From Hyphomicrobiales bacterium (GTDB lineage Bacteria; Pseudomonadota; Alphaproteobacteria; Parvibaculales; Parvibaculaceae), in the NCBI GenBank assembly GCA_016124805.1, contig WGND01000004.1, forward strand, positions 124,001 to 188,000: a stretch of DNA of 64,000 bases, given 5' to 3'. The notes below the pieces were generated by a model. That model was not told the DNA's origin. It searched no databases and saw only the letters and a program-made list of their open reading frames with translations. This document shows positions 18,501 to 25,505 of this stretch, one piece after another (the stretch's first letter is position 1; every line of letters begins with the position of its first letter). The translations under genes and the position numbers were made by a program.

Positions 18501-18955
18501 GTGCCGAGCTGGGACGCGTGTTCACGGATGGCAAACTCGACATCACACCGTCCATCGGTCTGCGCTACAACTTCGTGAGCCAGGATGCCTATACGGAAAC
18601 AGGCCTTCTTGCCCTGCATATCGATAGCCAGGATGTCACCTCGGTTCGCGGCACCATCGGTGTCGGCGCCAAGTACAACATGGACCTTGCCGGTGGCGGC
18701 AAGCTGATCCCCGAAGCCAGTGTCAAGCTGCTCAATCAGTTCGCTGATCCGGCAGGTTCGATCACCGGTAACGTGGTTGGCGGCGGCGCCTTCACCACCA
18801 ACACCACGGGTCGTGATGACCTCAGCTACGGTGTCGGTGCTGGCCTCACCTATCAGGCCAATGACAGCCTGACGATGAGCCTCCAGTATCGTGGTGAATT
18901 CCAGTCGGATTACAGCCAGAACGCTGGTGAGTTCAACATCCGCCTCGCCTTCTAA
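12530..18955 (+). CDS. Giant repeat-rich type V autotransporter
   Basis: A 2141-residue surface protein. A long signal region ends near residue 72 (STSALA) after VRRVFAAALLSSAS. The mature N-terminus holds two cysteines (75 and 84). From about residue 125 to 1445 I count by eye some 41 degenerate repeats of roughly 30 residues, built on GSITTYGD, GVxA and a short A/T-rich strand ending in N, as expected for a beta-helix. A non-repeated stem (about 1460-1780), a helical linker (about 1780-1850) and a beta-barrel domain (about 1870-2141, from DWAIWGRMG to the final Phe in FNIRLAF) follow. The ATG at 12530 follows GGGGGATTC; an in-frame start at 12482 adds 16 residues inside the leader hairpin. 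Adhesion or surface shielding is inferred from the family. Confidence 0.9.
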   Translation: MSTKKTTPVAGNSTVTTRALKAAYSHYGNTAYVSSGDGKTSSQAVRRVFAAALLSSASFMAVGAATSTSALAGVCNQAGQTVNCGGSFTDTIDYDVVNDLTVVLNVGASVDTSNNYSEASGDNLGIVVYSDGDATIINRGGVYTGVNGAESYSDRYGNHGIFATANQDGTATVKNYGNIFTETERSYAAYAYAEEGDAVAYNAGLISTSEDYASGLIAHVESGDTYASATATNAGAGRIYTDGNYLVAVGANTSAEGGYATASNAGLVKNYGDHTTAVSADAYYADASNTGTIAMGNDEGDYAYDSTGVAAYGVYATATNAEDATITIYGGDSAGVVASAEYSATASNAGSITITGEDSFGVVASGSEYAKADNTSTGSITINGDSGVGVIAYGDTAIANNDGSVDINGGVGGSSFSLSGWFSRSAPNLNGGDNEGSDAAYNYMALGVAAFGDVSATATNGVDGTINIDGPGAVGLSATAYGAANATNHGSITVGSLEDGGFSFGVMAVTEDGTATAKNYGSIATFGNYSSGLLAASEDGNVVATNYVGGSITTKNYDGYSNAAVGVAAFTGTGDATATNGAALSSEDVVPNDVTTADITTYGDLAFGVAANSVYGHAYATNTEDGVIVTHGDLAVGVLASSMSDRESRAQNDGSITTYGAGAAGVAALGGGMGQTESTPYGVVSAILDPNNILGLADVEKPFNEDMVAINTGTIHTNGLSSIGVYAAASVSDAYAGNSGNIYTTEDRSLGVAAASITGEARAINYSGGYIHTDGEQATGVFAISGNSASGYVYDVEGVEGDGAYAVNGGNFFIRSSEDLARAVIVTTGDNAVGVNAIAYDSSAWALNKYADITTGVADVSGFKAHGLYAISTGGTAWASNKYYGDITTSGDEASGIKAIASGYTSGALAANKYYSDVETFGDSAYGVAAFSEGDDAISSNKYHSTVTTHGDRSIGVLAYASEDAIAVNSGYSSVTTGGYNAAGVVAYSLGGEATALNGPGYFGEEGASSITTYGDNSDGLVAISEDGNALAANVYGSTIVTHGEDSFGVTAVAINGTATVYNGSNVETEEGLASDGSSITTYGIDSKGIYAVSLGFSGLSEDHDVSVKNYGSITTHGRYADGIHASSEDGSVTVLNDSYATINTGSEVIVDAPRVLNDGYRAFGIAAYTVNEDILVINRGSITTNGEDGVGIYAEADGYGNITIYNSGTITTNGDGTDAENTSSGIFADAHEGGNVLIVNEDGGSITTNGDYAYGIIAYGDGDAVTVKSYGSITTDGYESGGIYARNDYGAVTIVNGSTIVTNGEDSTGIWGVAESNGDLSITNQLGASVKTYGDDSIGIYAEGQSTGNITVTNAGTVATTGADAHAIYAYHDGEGNTYVTNTEDGVITTTGDGAHGIFAESEEDGYVYVTNDGSITVTGEDAIGIKAYSYYSAYVVNTGTISSAGTAVDVYAGYGDDSETTASFINEGGTVTGDVQVTGYYGAEFYNDSGTITGAVFLDSFNENVNAGVTGTGNDITKGIHADAEGSADLYFAQSDSMTFADGVEGYALSGWDLIEFRSGTTIFDNGGTEDTVNIHGTNIDIGGFPAEVGTYAATVQFSGGNDSSTYVYSDQTDVKYNGTLSVDAATTVNFSGTVLFEGGSFSEDGNATFRTQLDENGAGVITGDRVIFENNSNIYVDVTGAFAGAIIDDDILIASASGNEGYGVEDFGAVVADNTILFNFQKVIGEDGTHTVFYNEGDNILYSGNELFLRVVVDETAFDLTSEDGGTINEKSMAAALDKYIQTHPTNDPLVLYLAQFGTPEEQQKALLQLIKDMLPDESDGGVGGTIGMSDLVFDMILDRLAAGGDFAALENGKTGVAAGDMALGGDGDWAIWGRMGALQAEFTPSSVPGYDAKTWGISVGIDGSVAKDVRIGLAYMYQQAKIDENGTGANSNTDITGNGVIGYMAYTPDPYFLNLAVGYSWNSYEGKRFTGLGTNTADYNGTQALARAELGRVFTDGKLDITPSIGLRYNFVSQDAYTETGLLALHIDSQDVTSVRGTIGVGAKYNMDLAGGGKLIPEASVKLLNQFADPAGSITGNVVGGGAFTTNTTGRDDLSYGVGAGLTYQANDSLTMSLQYRGEFQSDYSQNAGEFNIRLAF
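12900..16860 (+). repeat. About 41 degenerate protein-level repeats in the autotransporter passenger
   Basis: The repeat unit is about 90-100 bases and encodes a pattern close to GSITTYGD-xS-xGVxAxS-xxG-xAxAxN. The GVxA core recurs as GIFATA, GLIAHV, GVAAYG, GVVASA, GIYAVS, GIYAEA and so on. Copies differ widely in DNA sequence. A subset at about 15060-15370 shares an NKYY/NKY block, and one unit near 13755-13860 carries an insert of about 30 residues. The count is by eye and approximate. Confidence 0.8.
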
Positions 18956-18976
18956 GTTCAGGCAAAACGCAATCTC

Positions 18977-19005
18977 AATCGGCGCCCTTAGGGGCGCCGA
19001 TTTTG
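18977..19005 (+). terminator. Rho-independent terminator after the autotransporter
   Basis: AATCGGCGCC (18977-18986) pairs perfectly with GGCGCCGATT (18993-19002), with a short CTTAGG loop, followed by TTTG. It lies 21 bases after the autotransporter stop and is very stable. Confidence 0.85.
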
Positions 19006-19028
19006 TTTGTGACGCGTCACGCAGCCAT

Positions 19029-19056
19029 AAAAAAAGCACCCGTCAGGGTGCTTTTT
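19029..19056. terminator. Bidirectional terminator between convergent genes
   Basis: AAAAAGCACCC (19031-19041) pairs with GGGTGCTTTTT (19046-19056) around GTCA. A- and T-runs on both sides make it work in both directions, ending the autotransporter transcript and the leftward operon that finishes at 19079. Confidence 0.9.
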
Positions 19057-19078
19057 CATGGGCGGTGATTGGCCGCTG

Positions 19079-19555
19079 TCAGACGTCGATTGTCACGTGA
19101 TCAAACCAGATGACACGAACCTGATAACCCTCCGGCGTGTAGCCGATCAGGGTCAGGCCCGAGACCCCGACAGGGCGTCGGCCCATGCCCTTGGCCTGGT
19201 AGACAGCCATCATCCCGGCAACAGCTTCCTGGGGATTGTCGATTGACCATTGATTGAGGACATCGCGGCAGTTCACAGCAAGGCCCCGGGCGATATCCTG
19301 ATTGCCAAATCCGGGGATGGTGAAAGCGCGGAAAAACCCGAAGCGCTTGCGCAGCGGTTTGTAGGGCGCGATATCCATTGTGGAGATGCCTGCGACCTGA
19401 TCTCCCTCATAGGCGACCACGCAAAGCTGCTTGACGCGCTTCTCCGGGTCGACGCCTTCCGGTAAAATATTGTGCTTGGCCCAGGTCGCTTTGACATCGG
19501 CCTCGACCTTGGAATCGTTCTTCCGCCAAACGGGAAAGAAAGTAAATTCTGGCAT
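19079..19555 (-). CDS. Small GNAT-like protein of unknown function
   Basis: A 158-residue protein. The order of elements resembles a GNAT acetyltransferase: strand LCVVAYEGDQVAGIST near residue 44, then RAFTIPGFGNQDIARGLAVN near 76 in the place of the acetyl-CoA loop, then a helix. The usual Q/RxxGxG/A signature is replaced by GFGNQDIA, so cofactor binding is uncertain. It is the last gene of a three-gene leftward operon, 36 bases after a 2OG-Fe(II) oxygenase, and is followed by a bidirectional terminator. I do not recognise a specific family; the GNAT assignment is tentative. Confidence 0.5.
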   Translation of the reverse strand: MPEFTFFPVWRKNDSKVEADVKATWAKHNILPEGVDPEKRVKQLCVVAYEGDQVAGISTMDIAPYKPLRKRFGFFRAFTIPGFGNQDIARGLAVNCRDVLNQWSIDNPQEAVAGMMAVYQAKGMGRRPVGVSGLTLIGYTPEGYQVRVIWFDHVTIDV

Positions 19556-19591
19556 TGATATGTGTCTTTCAGTCAGAAGGCTGCATCAGTG

Positions 19592-20263
19592 TCAGCGCGG
19601 TGGTTTTGGGCGATAGCCCATGTTGAAGGCGATGGAGACGCGATAGTCATTGCTGCGATTGGGTTGAACGCCATGCTGCAGCCATGACGGGAAAATAATC
19701 AGCAGCCCGTTCGCGCAGCGATATTCAAGCGCCTGACTATTCGTTTTGGTGCGCTTCTTGATGGGATAAAGGCTCATCACCCGTTCACGCACCGGATCGA
19801 AAAACTCGATATTGCCGGACTCCGCAGGCACATTCACATAATAGCTGCCCGACAGAACGGCATTGGGATGCACATGGGCCTTGTTGAAATCGCCGGGCCC
19901 GTTCTTGTTGATCCACATTTCCTGAAAAATCAGATCGGCCTTGGTGAAGTCAAAGGCCATATGCCGCGCGCATTCTACGCAGGTGCGCCCGATGACCTGA
20001 CGGATTTCGCTCAGTCTGTCATCGATATGCAAATTCGAAACGCTGTGCCATCCGCCCACATTGGAGCGGGTGACGGATTGGGTTTCCTTTTCGAGCTGCG
20101 CTGTCACATCAAGAAGATGCGCGTTGTGGCGCTCGAAATTCACAACCTTACGCGCCCAGATCGGCACGCTGAACCATGTTTCAGGTTTGATGCCCTCGGC
20201 TGGCTCGTCATTATCCAGGCGTCTGGCGCCCAGTGCCGCCGCCTCTTTCACCTTGTCAGTCAT
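19592..20263 (-). CDS. Putative 2OG-Fe(II) oxygenase of the TIGR02466 type
   Basis: A 223-residue protein with a double-stranded beta-helix oxygenase pattern. KAHVHPNAVLSGSYYVNVP near residue 128 carries the H-x-H/P start of the iron site and the SGSYYV strand typical of TIGR02466. NIEFFDP follows, and PSWLQHGVQPN near residue 198 supplies the distal His, with an Arg shortly after for 2-oxoglutarate. Members are predicted to hydroxylate proteins or small molecules, but the substrate is not established. It overlaps the upstream lipoprotein gene by 8 bases and precedes a GNAT-like gene, so the three are made together. Confidence 0.75.
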   Translation of the reverse strand: MTDKVKEAAALGARRLDNDEPAEGIKPETWFSVPIWARKVVNFERHNAHLLDVTAQLEKETQSVTRSNVGGWHSVSNLHIDDRLSEIRQVIGRTCVECARHMAFDFTKADLIFQEMWINKNGPGDFNKAHVHPNAVLSGSYYVNVPAESGNIEFFDPVRERVMSLYPIKKRTKTNSQALEYRCANGLLIIFPSWLQHGVQPNRSNDYRVSIAFNMGYRPKPPR

Positions 20264-21113
20264 TACGGGCCTTTTCGCAGTGAGGTATTGTTTTTATGAG
20301 CTGGGCCCAGCGGGCATCCCATCCCTGATGATGATTCACATTCCGTTCAATGACCATTTTAGCGCAATCGGGCCTTCCCAGTGCATGTAAATACGAGTCT
20401 ACCACGCCGGGCGGAACGATCTCGTCATCGGCCCCGACATAATGGATCTGGGGCAGGGTGGCGAGCCGGTCTGCCGCATCGACCGGGTTCAGGGAGCCGC
20501 TCATGCGGGCCACTTTGTGATAAGTGGTGAAGGCGTCGACATCCAGCGGGGATGCAACCGTTGTGACCCAGGCTACGTCCTGGCGTTGCGCGGCGACAAG
20601 AAGGGCAATGACCCCGCCGCCGGAATAGCCGACAAGGGCAATGTGCCGCGCGCCCATGCGCGCCACGAGCTGGTCAATTGCGGCCATGCTTGCCGCCACC
20701 ACATCCGGGCTGTAGCGCGAAATCGTCCAGAGATCATTGTAGCAATTGCGCGCCTTATCGCCGCCGGTGAACTGGCAGGGACGCGCCAGATAGGCAACGC
20801 CCGGTCGCGGGTCAGCCAGCGCCAGTTTCAGCGTCAGCGGATCAACGGGTGTGGGATCGCGTGACGGTTTTGACCGGCTGATATAGGCAAGCCCGTCCCC
20901 CTCAATATAGATGATGGCGAGATCGGCTTTTTGTTCGGGGCGGCTATAGGAGAGGAGGTCAAATTCACCTGCATTCAGGATTTCGGCCTGCAACGCGCCC
21001 TGCCGCGCCAGCCCCGCTGCCGTGGCGCGCCGTTCATGTGAATCAGGTGCTTTTGCACAACCGGCCAAAACGGCGACAAATAGCGCAAAAATGATCGGGA
21101 TTCGGTGATTCAT
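20256..21113 (-). CDS. Alpha/beta-hydrolase-fold lipoprotein
   Basis: A 285-residue protein whose N-terminus is a lipoprotein signal with lipobox LAGC at residues 16-19, so it should be anchored in the envelope facing the periplasm. The hydrolase triad is visible: nucleophile elbow GYSGGG (about residue 161), acid in GADDEIVP (about 228) and His in NVNHHQGW (about 260). Two Cys pairs could form disulfides (RPCQFTG and KARNCYND). It heads the operon with the 2OG oxygenase and GNAT-like genes and is divergent from the TIGR03032-family gene. An esterase, lipase or peptidase role is possible; the substrate is unknown. Confidence 0.75.
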   Translation of the reverse strand: MNHRIPIIFALFVAVLAGCAKAPDSHERRATAAGLARQGALQAEILNAGEFDLLSYSRPEQKADLAIIYIEGDGLAYISRSKPSRDPTPVDPLTLKLALADPRPGVAYLARPCQFTGGDKARNCYNDLWTISRYSPDVVAASMAAIDQLVARMGARHIALVGYSGGGVIALLVAAQRQDVAWVTTVASPLDVDAFTTYHKVARMSGSLNPVDAADRLATLPQIHYVGADDEIVPPGVVDSYLHALGRPDCAKMVIERNVNHHQGWDARWAQLIKTIPHCEKARND

Positions 21114-21163
21114 CTGGAATTCCGGGTATTAGAAGAAGCGATAAACCGATAATCTAGCAGGTC

Positions 21164-21172
21164 TGGTATAAA
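21164..21172 (+). promoter_or_regulatory. Extended -10 promoter candidate (TGG-TATAAA)
   Basis: TGGTATAAA at 21164-21172, in the 130-base gap between the divergent lipoprotein and TIGR03032-family genes, matches an extended -10 element. There is no good -35. The transcript would have a leader of about 65 bases before the GTG at 21244. Confidence 0.3.
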
Positions 21173-21243
21173 GGCCGGATGCAAAGCTATCCAGTCGCCC
21201 GGTATCATGTTATCTGGGCGGTCTGACAGGGAAGGGACCAAGC

Positions 21244-22518
21244 GTGGCGAAAGAGAAGAAACCGGAAGCAAAGCCTCAGGCAGCTCCCAAAAAGGCAACA
21301 GCCAAGCAGGCGGCACCCACTCAGGCAGCCCCCGCGACGGCTGAAGCCGCAAAAGCACAGGCCGCACCGCCCGCACAAGGCGCGCAGGCACCGGCCGCAG
21401 CACAGGCACAGGGCGCACAGCCGGCCAAGCCCGCAGGCACCAAGATTTCCGCTTCCCGTGGCCTGTCCGAATGGATGGCGCAGCAGAATGTCAGCTTCGG
21501 CTTCACCTCCTATCAGTCCGGTCGTCTTTATCTCGTCGGTCGCCTGCCACGCGGGCGCATCAGCTTTCACGAGCGCCAGTTTACCCGCGCCATGGGTGTT
21601 GTCGCCTCCGCCCAGCGTCTTTATCTCGCGACCCATTTCCAGGTCTGGCGCATGGAAAACATTCTGGGCCCGGGCCAGTCGCAGGATGGTTTTGACCGCA
21701 ATTATGTGCCGCGCAATGCGCAGACCACTGGCGACATCGACATTCATGAACTCGGTGTTGAAAAATCCGGACGCGTGATTTTCGTGAACACGAAATATTC
21801 ATGCCTCGCCACCTTCAGCCTCACGCACAGCTTCAAGCCGATCTGGAAGCCACATTTCATTTCGCGTCTGGCGCCTGAAGATCGCTGCCATCTCAATGGC
21901 CTTGCCATGCATGACGGCGAAGCCCGTTACGTGACCGCGGTCTGCAAGAGCGACATCGTCACCGGCTGGCGTGACCGTCGTGCCAGCGGCGGCTCGATCA
22001 TTGATGTGCGCACGAATGAATTCGTGACGCAGAATCTCTCTATGCCCCATTCGCCGCGCGTCCATGACGGCAAGCTCTGGGTCCTGAATTCCGGTCGTGG
22101 CGAGCTTTGCACGGTTGACCAGAAGACAGGCAAGCGCGATGTCATCACTTTTCTGCCGGGCTTCCTGCGCGGATTGTCTTTCCACGGACCTTTCGCCTTT
22201 GTCGGCCTTTCGCTGCCGCGTGATGGCAGCTTCTCGGGCCTCGAACTTGATGACGAATTGGCCAAGCGCGATGCCGAGCCCTGGTGCGGTGTGCAGATCA
22301 TCGACACACGCAATGGCAACATCATCCACTGGATTCGTATGACGGGTGAAGTGCGCGAGCTCTTTGATGTCTTCGTGATGCCGGGCGTTCGCTGCCCCAT
22401 GGTCACAGGCATTATGGACGGCTCGGTCAATAATCAGATCACGATTGAAAATTGGGATGCGGACAATCCCAATGCACCCAAGCAGGATGTGACAAAAGCC
22501 GTCGTTGTTGACGCTTGA
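21244..22518 (+). CDS. TIGR03032-family conserved protein with Ala/Lys/Pro/Gln-rich N-terminus
   Basis: A 424-residue protein. Residues 1-70 are low-complexity, made almost only of Ala, Lys, Pro, Gln and Glu. The family domain starts at SASRGLSEWMAQQNVSFGFT (about residue 71) and shows RLYLVGRLPRG, RFTRAMGVV-type and CHLNGLAMHDG motifs with repeating short strands, suggesting a propeller-like fold. Translation starts at GTG 21244, after GGGAAGGGA. It has no obvious signal peptide. TIGR03032 proteins have no established activity. The divergent placement beside a TIGR02466-type oxygenase operon hints at a shared pathway; this is inference. Confidence 0.75.
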   Translation: MAKEKKPEAKPQAAPKKATAKQAAPTQAAPATAEAAKAQAAPPAQGAQAPAAAQAQGAQPAKPAGTKISASRGLSEWMAQQNVSFGFTSYQSGRLYLVGRLPRGRISFHERQFTRAMGVVASAQRLYLATHFQVWRMENILGPGQSQDGFDRNYVPRNAQTTGDIDIHELGVEKSGRVIFVNTKYSCLATFSLTHSFKPIWKPHFISRLAPEDRCHLNGLAMHDGEARYVTAVCKSDIVTGWRDRRASGGSIIDVRTNEFVTQNLSMPHSPRVHDGKLWVLNSGRGELCTVDQKTGKRDVITFLPGFLRGLSFHGPFAFVGLSLPRDGSFSGLELDDELAKRDAEPWCGVQIIDTRNGNIIHWIRMTGEVRELFDVFVMPGVRCPMVTGIMDGSVNNQITIENWDADNPNAPKQDVTKAVVVDA

Positions 22519-22624
22519 GCCATATCCATGCGTGGCGATGCGCGTGATCTGAACGTATCAGAATTTATATCGTGATTCAGACCCGTCATGGGTCAGGGGT
22601 AAGTCGTCGGGCTTCAGGAAGAAA

Positions 22625-23407
22625 ATGAAAAACATGAGCGAATGGTTCGCCAAGCTATCAACCGAAGAGAAAACAAAAATGTTTCGTCGTGGATTGATTA
22701 TCGGCCTTCTGGCCTGCGCTGGCCTCGGTTTCCTCATCTGGAAAATGAACGAAGGCGTAGGGATCGCCGCGCAGAACGATCAGGTCGCCGAGACCAATGA
22801 GTCTGCGCGCGCCAAGACAACCGTCAACAGCTCAGCGACGCTGATCGACGGGTTCCGCTCGGCCAAATTCGGTGATGATGAAGACGCAGTGCGCGCCGCC
22901 ATCAAAAAGGATTTCGGCATTTCAGGCGATGACATCAAGGTTCTGACCAACGCTTCGCTGCGCACGCGCCTCCTGATGATCCGCGTCAAAGACCTTCTGC
23001 CGGATTCAGGCAATTCCCAGATCATTTACACGCTGGGCTACAAGAGCAAGGCGCTCTTCCATGTTTATGTGCTGTGGGGGACGCCGGTGTCGCCGGACGC
23101 AACAGCTGTCAGCATCGCCAAGACGGCGATTTCGTTGAAGAGCTATTTCAACTCGCTCGGCTTTGATCCCAAGAAAACAATCCGGGATCGCAAACTCAAG
23201 AATGGCGCGATCCTCAGCTTCCACGGCTCCGATGCGGCGGGCCATTCGGTCGATCTCATTTATAATGAGAACAAGGGCAAGCCGGCCGGCAAGGACGCCA
23301 ATGGCAAGGAAACGCCCGCCATAAAGCCGACCTACACATTGCGTCTGGCCTATTCGAAGGATCCAAAAAATCCGGATGTCTTTGAAATTGACAAGGGCCA
23401 GTTCTAG
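22625..23407 (+). CDS. Unrecognised membrane-anchored protein
   Basis: A 260-residue protein with one transmembrane helix near residues 23-41 (GLIIGLLACAGLGFLIWKM) and a periplasmic C-terminal domain of about 210 residues. That domain begins with LIDGFRSAKFGDDEDAVRAA (about residue 74), a short pattern often seen in periplasmic proteins that start with a helix-loop packing motif. No catalytic motif is visible. The ATG at 22625 follows GGAAGAAA. It lies 106 bases after the TIGR03032-family gene on the same strand and may be co-transcribed. I do not recognise a family. Confidence 0.7.
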   Translation: MKNMSEWFAKLSTEEKTKMFRRGLIIGLLACAGLGFLIWKMNEGVGIAAQNDQVAETNESARAKTTVNSSATLIDGFRSAKFGDDEDAVRAAIKKDFGISGDDIKVLTNASLRTRLLMIRVKDLLPDSGNSQIIYTLGYKSKALFHVYVLWGTPVSPDATAVSIAKTAISLKSYFNSLGFDPKKTIRDRKLKNGAILSFHGSDAAGHSVDLIYNENKGKPAGKDANGKETPAIKPTYTLRLAYSKDPKNPDVFEIDKGQF

Positions 23408-23430
23408 GCTTCGTCCCGCCTGACAATTAT

Positions 23431-23464
23431 ATGGCGCGTCCTGGTCAATGCCCGGGCGCGCCAT
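23431..23464. terminator. Hairpin between convergent genes
   Basis: ATGGCGCG (23431-23438) pairs perfectly with CGCGCCAT (23457-23464), with further partial pairing inside. It lies between the stops of the membrane protein and the leftward histidine kinase. The T-run is weak, so the terminator call is tentative. Confidence 0.5.
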
Positions 23465-23470
23465 TTCCGT

Positions 23471-25450
23471 TTATCGGGGCAGGGTAAAGCTGACCGTGGT
23501 GCCCACACCTTCGGTGCTTTCAATCGTCAGCGTGCCGTCATGCATCTCCACAAGGGCGCGTGACAGGGCAAGGCCCAGGCCAGTGCCCTTGTGCTTCTTG
23601 GAATGCTGGCTTTCCACCTGCTCAAAGGCGCGCCCGATCTTGGGCAGCGCACTGGCCGGAATGCCGATGCCCGTGTCGCGCACGCTGATGGTCAGCAGGT
23701 CATCGCTCAGCTTGGCATCAATGAAGATTTCGCCGCCCGACGGTGTGAATTTGATGGCATTGGACAGAAGGTTAAGCAGCACCTGCTTGATGGCGCGCTT
23801 GTCGGCTTCCACCGGCGGCAGGGCCTCGATTGAATTATGAATCTGAACGGCTGAAATCTCGGCACGTCCGGAAACAAGGCGCAGCGACTCTATTACGACA
23901 GGGGCCAGATCAAGCGGCTGTGTTTCCAGCGTCATGCGCCCGGCCTCGATCTTCGACATGTCCAGAATGTCGTTGATGAGCTCCAGCAGATGCTGGCCGC
24001 TGGCGCGAATGTCGGTGGCATATTCCTGATATTTGGGCGAGCCGAGCGGACCGAAAATGCTCGACTCCATCATTTCCGAAAAGCCGATAATGGCATTGAG
24101 CGGCGTGCGCAGCTCATGGCTCATATTGGCAAGGAATTCGGACTTGGAGCGGTTGGCCGTTTCCGCGCGTGTTTTCTCGGCTGCATATTTCTCGGCCAGA
24201 TCAACCAGCTGGCGGGCCTGATCCTGCAGCTTGCGGCGCGAGGCTTCGAGGTCGCGCACGGTCTTTTCCAGCGCCAGCTTGTTTTCGGTGAGTGCCGATT
24301 CCTGAATCTTGATCGGCGTGATGTCGGTGCCGACATTCACGTGGCCGTCATTCTGTGTCGGTCTTTCGCTGATCTGCAGCCAGCGCCCATTGGGCAGATG
24401 GATTTCGCTGACGCTGGAGGCGCCGCGATTGCGCGGCCAGGATTCAACAAGCCCGGCGCGCATCATCACTTCATTCAGGCTCACGCCTTCGGGCAGGCGA
24501 TCCTCGCCCAACCCCAACAGCTCTGAAAACTTGCTGTTGGCGGTGATGAGCTTGTTCTTGTCATCCCACAGCACAAAGGCCTCGCCGATGCTCTCAATAG
24601 CATCGCGGAGCCGCTCATTGGCCTCGCTGACGCGCTCCTCGGCAACCTTCTGCTCGGTGATGTCGACCGTGATGCCGACAAGGCGTTCGCCCGCCGTGCG
24701 GCCGCCGCCCCAGACCTGCCCCTTGGCATGTACCCAGACCCAGCTGCCTTCAGCATGGCGCAGGCGGAAATTCACGTCATAGGAGCGCGATTTGCGGGCC
24801 ACAGCCCCCATCAGCTCGTCAATCGCCGCCACATCATCGGGATGGGTCAGTGCCTTGACCTCACTGGGGGCGAGGCGTCGCGAGGGCTGGCGCATGCCGA
24901 GCATGTCGAACATGGCAGAGGACCAGTAAACGCGATTGGCCGTCAGGTCCCAGTCCCAGATGCCGCAACGGGCGCCGGCAAAGGCCATATCGAAGCGCTG
25001 CTGGTTTTCAATCAGCGCGGCATCTGAATCCAGCTTGCTCTCGCGCAGGCGCACCAGCATATAGGCAAGGCCCATATAGCCGACGGTCAGTAGGCTCGAA
25101 AAGAAAAGCGCCCGCGACGGGCCATCCTGCAGATAGATGCCGACATTGAGCGCACCCAGTGCCGCCGCCGAAAGACCGAGCGTGAGACGCACCATCCAGG
25201 GCATGGGCAGCGGCAGATATTTGCTGAACCAGGCTGCACGCTTGCGCTCACCGGGGCGGTTGATCTCTGTGGCGCTTGTTTCGCTCATCAGCGGCGATGT
25301 CCTGCGATATGTGATGCCATCGGCCATGCGCCGCTCGGCAGCTGATCCCAAAGGGCCAGCCATCGGCGAATCGACGCGTCCGGATTCATGATTCGTGGTG
25401 CGTGTGTCTTTGTCCAGTAGCACGACTTCGCTTTTCCCCGACCGATGCAT
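23471..25450 (-). CDS. Membrane PAS-domain sensor histidine kinase
   Basis: A 659-residue kinase. Two transmembrane helices lie at about residues 85-130, followed by a PAS/PAC unit (about 150-280, with CGIWDWDLTANRVYWS), a second PAS domain (about 285-400), a coiled coil (about 400-440), a HisKA domain with SHELRTPLNAIIGFSEMM (phospho-acceptor His near 445) and an ATPase domain with NLLSNAIKFTPSGG, DTGIGIP and GTGLGLAL. The SxxFGP/YxEYxxDIxxSGxHLL segment after HisKA is typical of alphaproteobacterial PdhS/PleC-type kinases. No response regulator lies beside it. Its signal is not known. Confidence 0.9.
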   Translation of the reverse strand: MHRSGKSEVVLLDKDTRTTNHESGRVDSPMAGPLGSAAERRMADGITYRRTSPLMSETSATEINRPGERKRAAWFSKYLPLPMPWMVRLTLGLSAAALGALNVGIYLQDGPSRALFFSSLLTVGYMGLAYMLVRLRESKLDSDAALIENQQRFDMAFAGARCGIWDWDLTANRVYWSSAMFDMLGMRQPSRRLAPSEVKALTHPDDVAAIDELMGAVARKSRSYDVNFRLRHAEGSWVWVHAKGQVWGGGRTAGERLVGITVDITEQKVAEERVSEANERLRDAIESIGEAFVLWDDKNKLITANSKFSELLGLGEDRLPEGVSLNEVMMRAGLVESWPRNRGASSVSEIHLPNGRWLQISERPTQNDGHVNVGTDITPIKIQESALTENKLALEKTVRDLEASRRKLQDQARQLVDLAEKYAAEKTRAETANRSKSEFLANMSHELRTPLNAIIGFSEMMESSIFGPLGSPKYQEYATDIRASGQHLLELINDILDMSKIEAGRMTLETQPLDLAPVVIESLRLVSGRAEISAVQIHNSIEALPPVEADKRAIKQVLLNLLSNAIKFTPSGGEIFIDAKLSDDLLTISVRDTGIGIPASALPKIGRAFEQVESQHSKKHKGTGLGLALSRALVEMHDGTLTIESTEGVGTTVSFTLPR

Positions 25451-25505
25451 TTCTGACTCACTTCATCTTACAGGGGGCAGCAGGGCAGGCGGCGCGTTGC
25501 CTGCC

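Noticed and set aside
17210-19039. Long open frame of 609 codons on the minus strand opposite the autotransporter end
   Set aside because: It is fully antisense to the stem and beta-barrel coding sequence and reflects the codon bias of that gene. It has no recognisable domain, and crosses both terminators after 18955.
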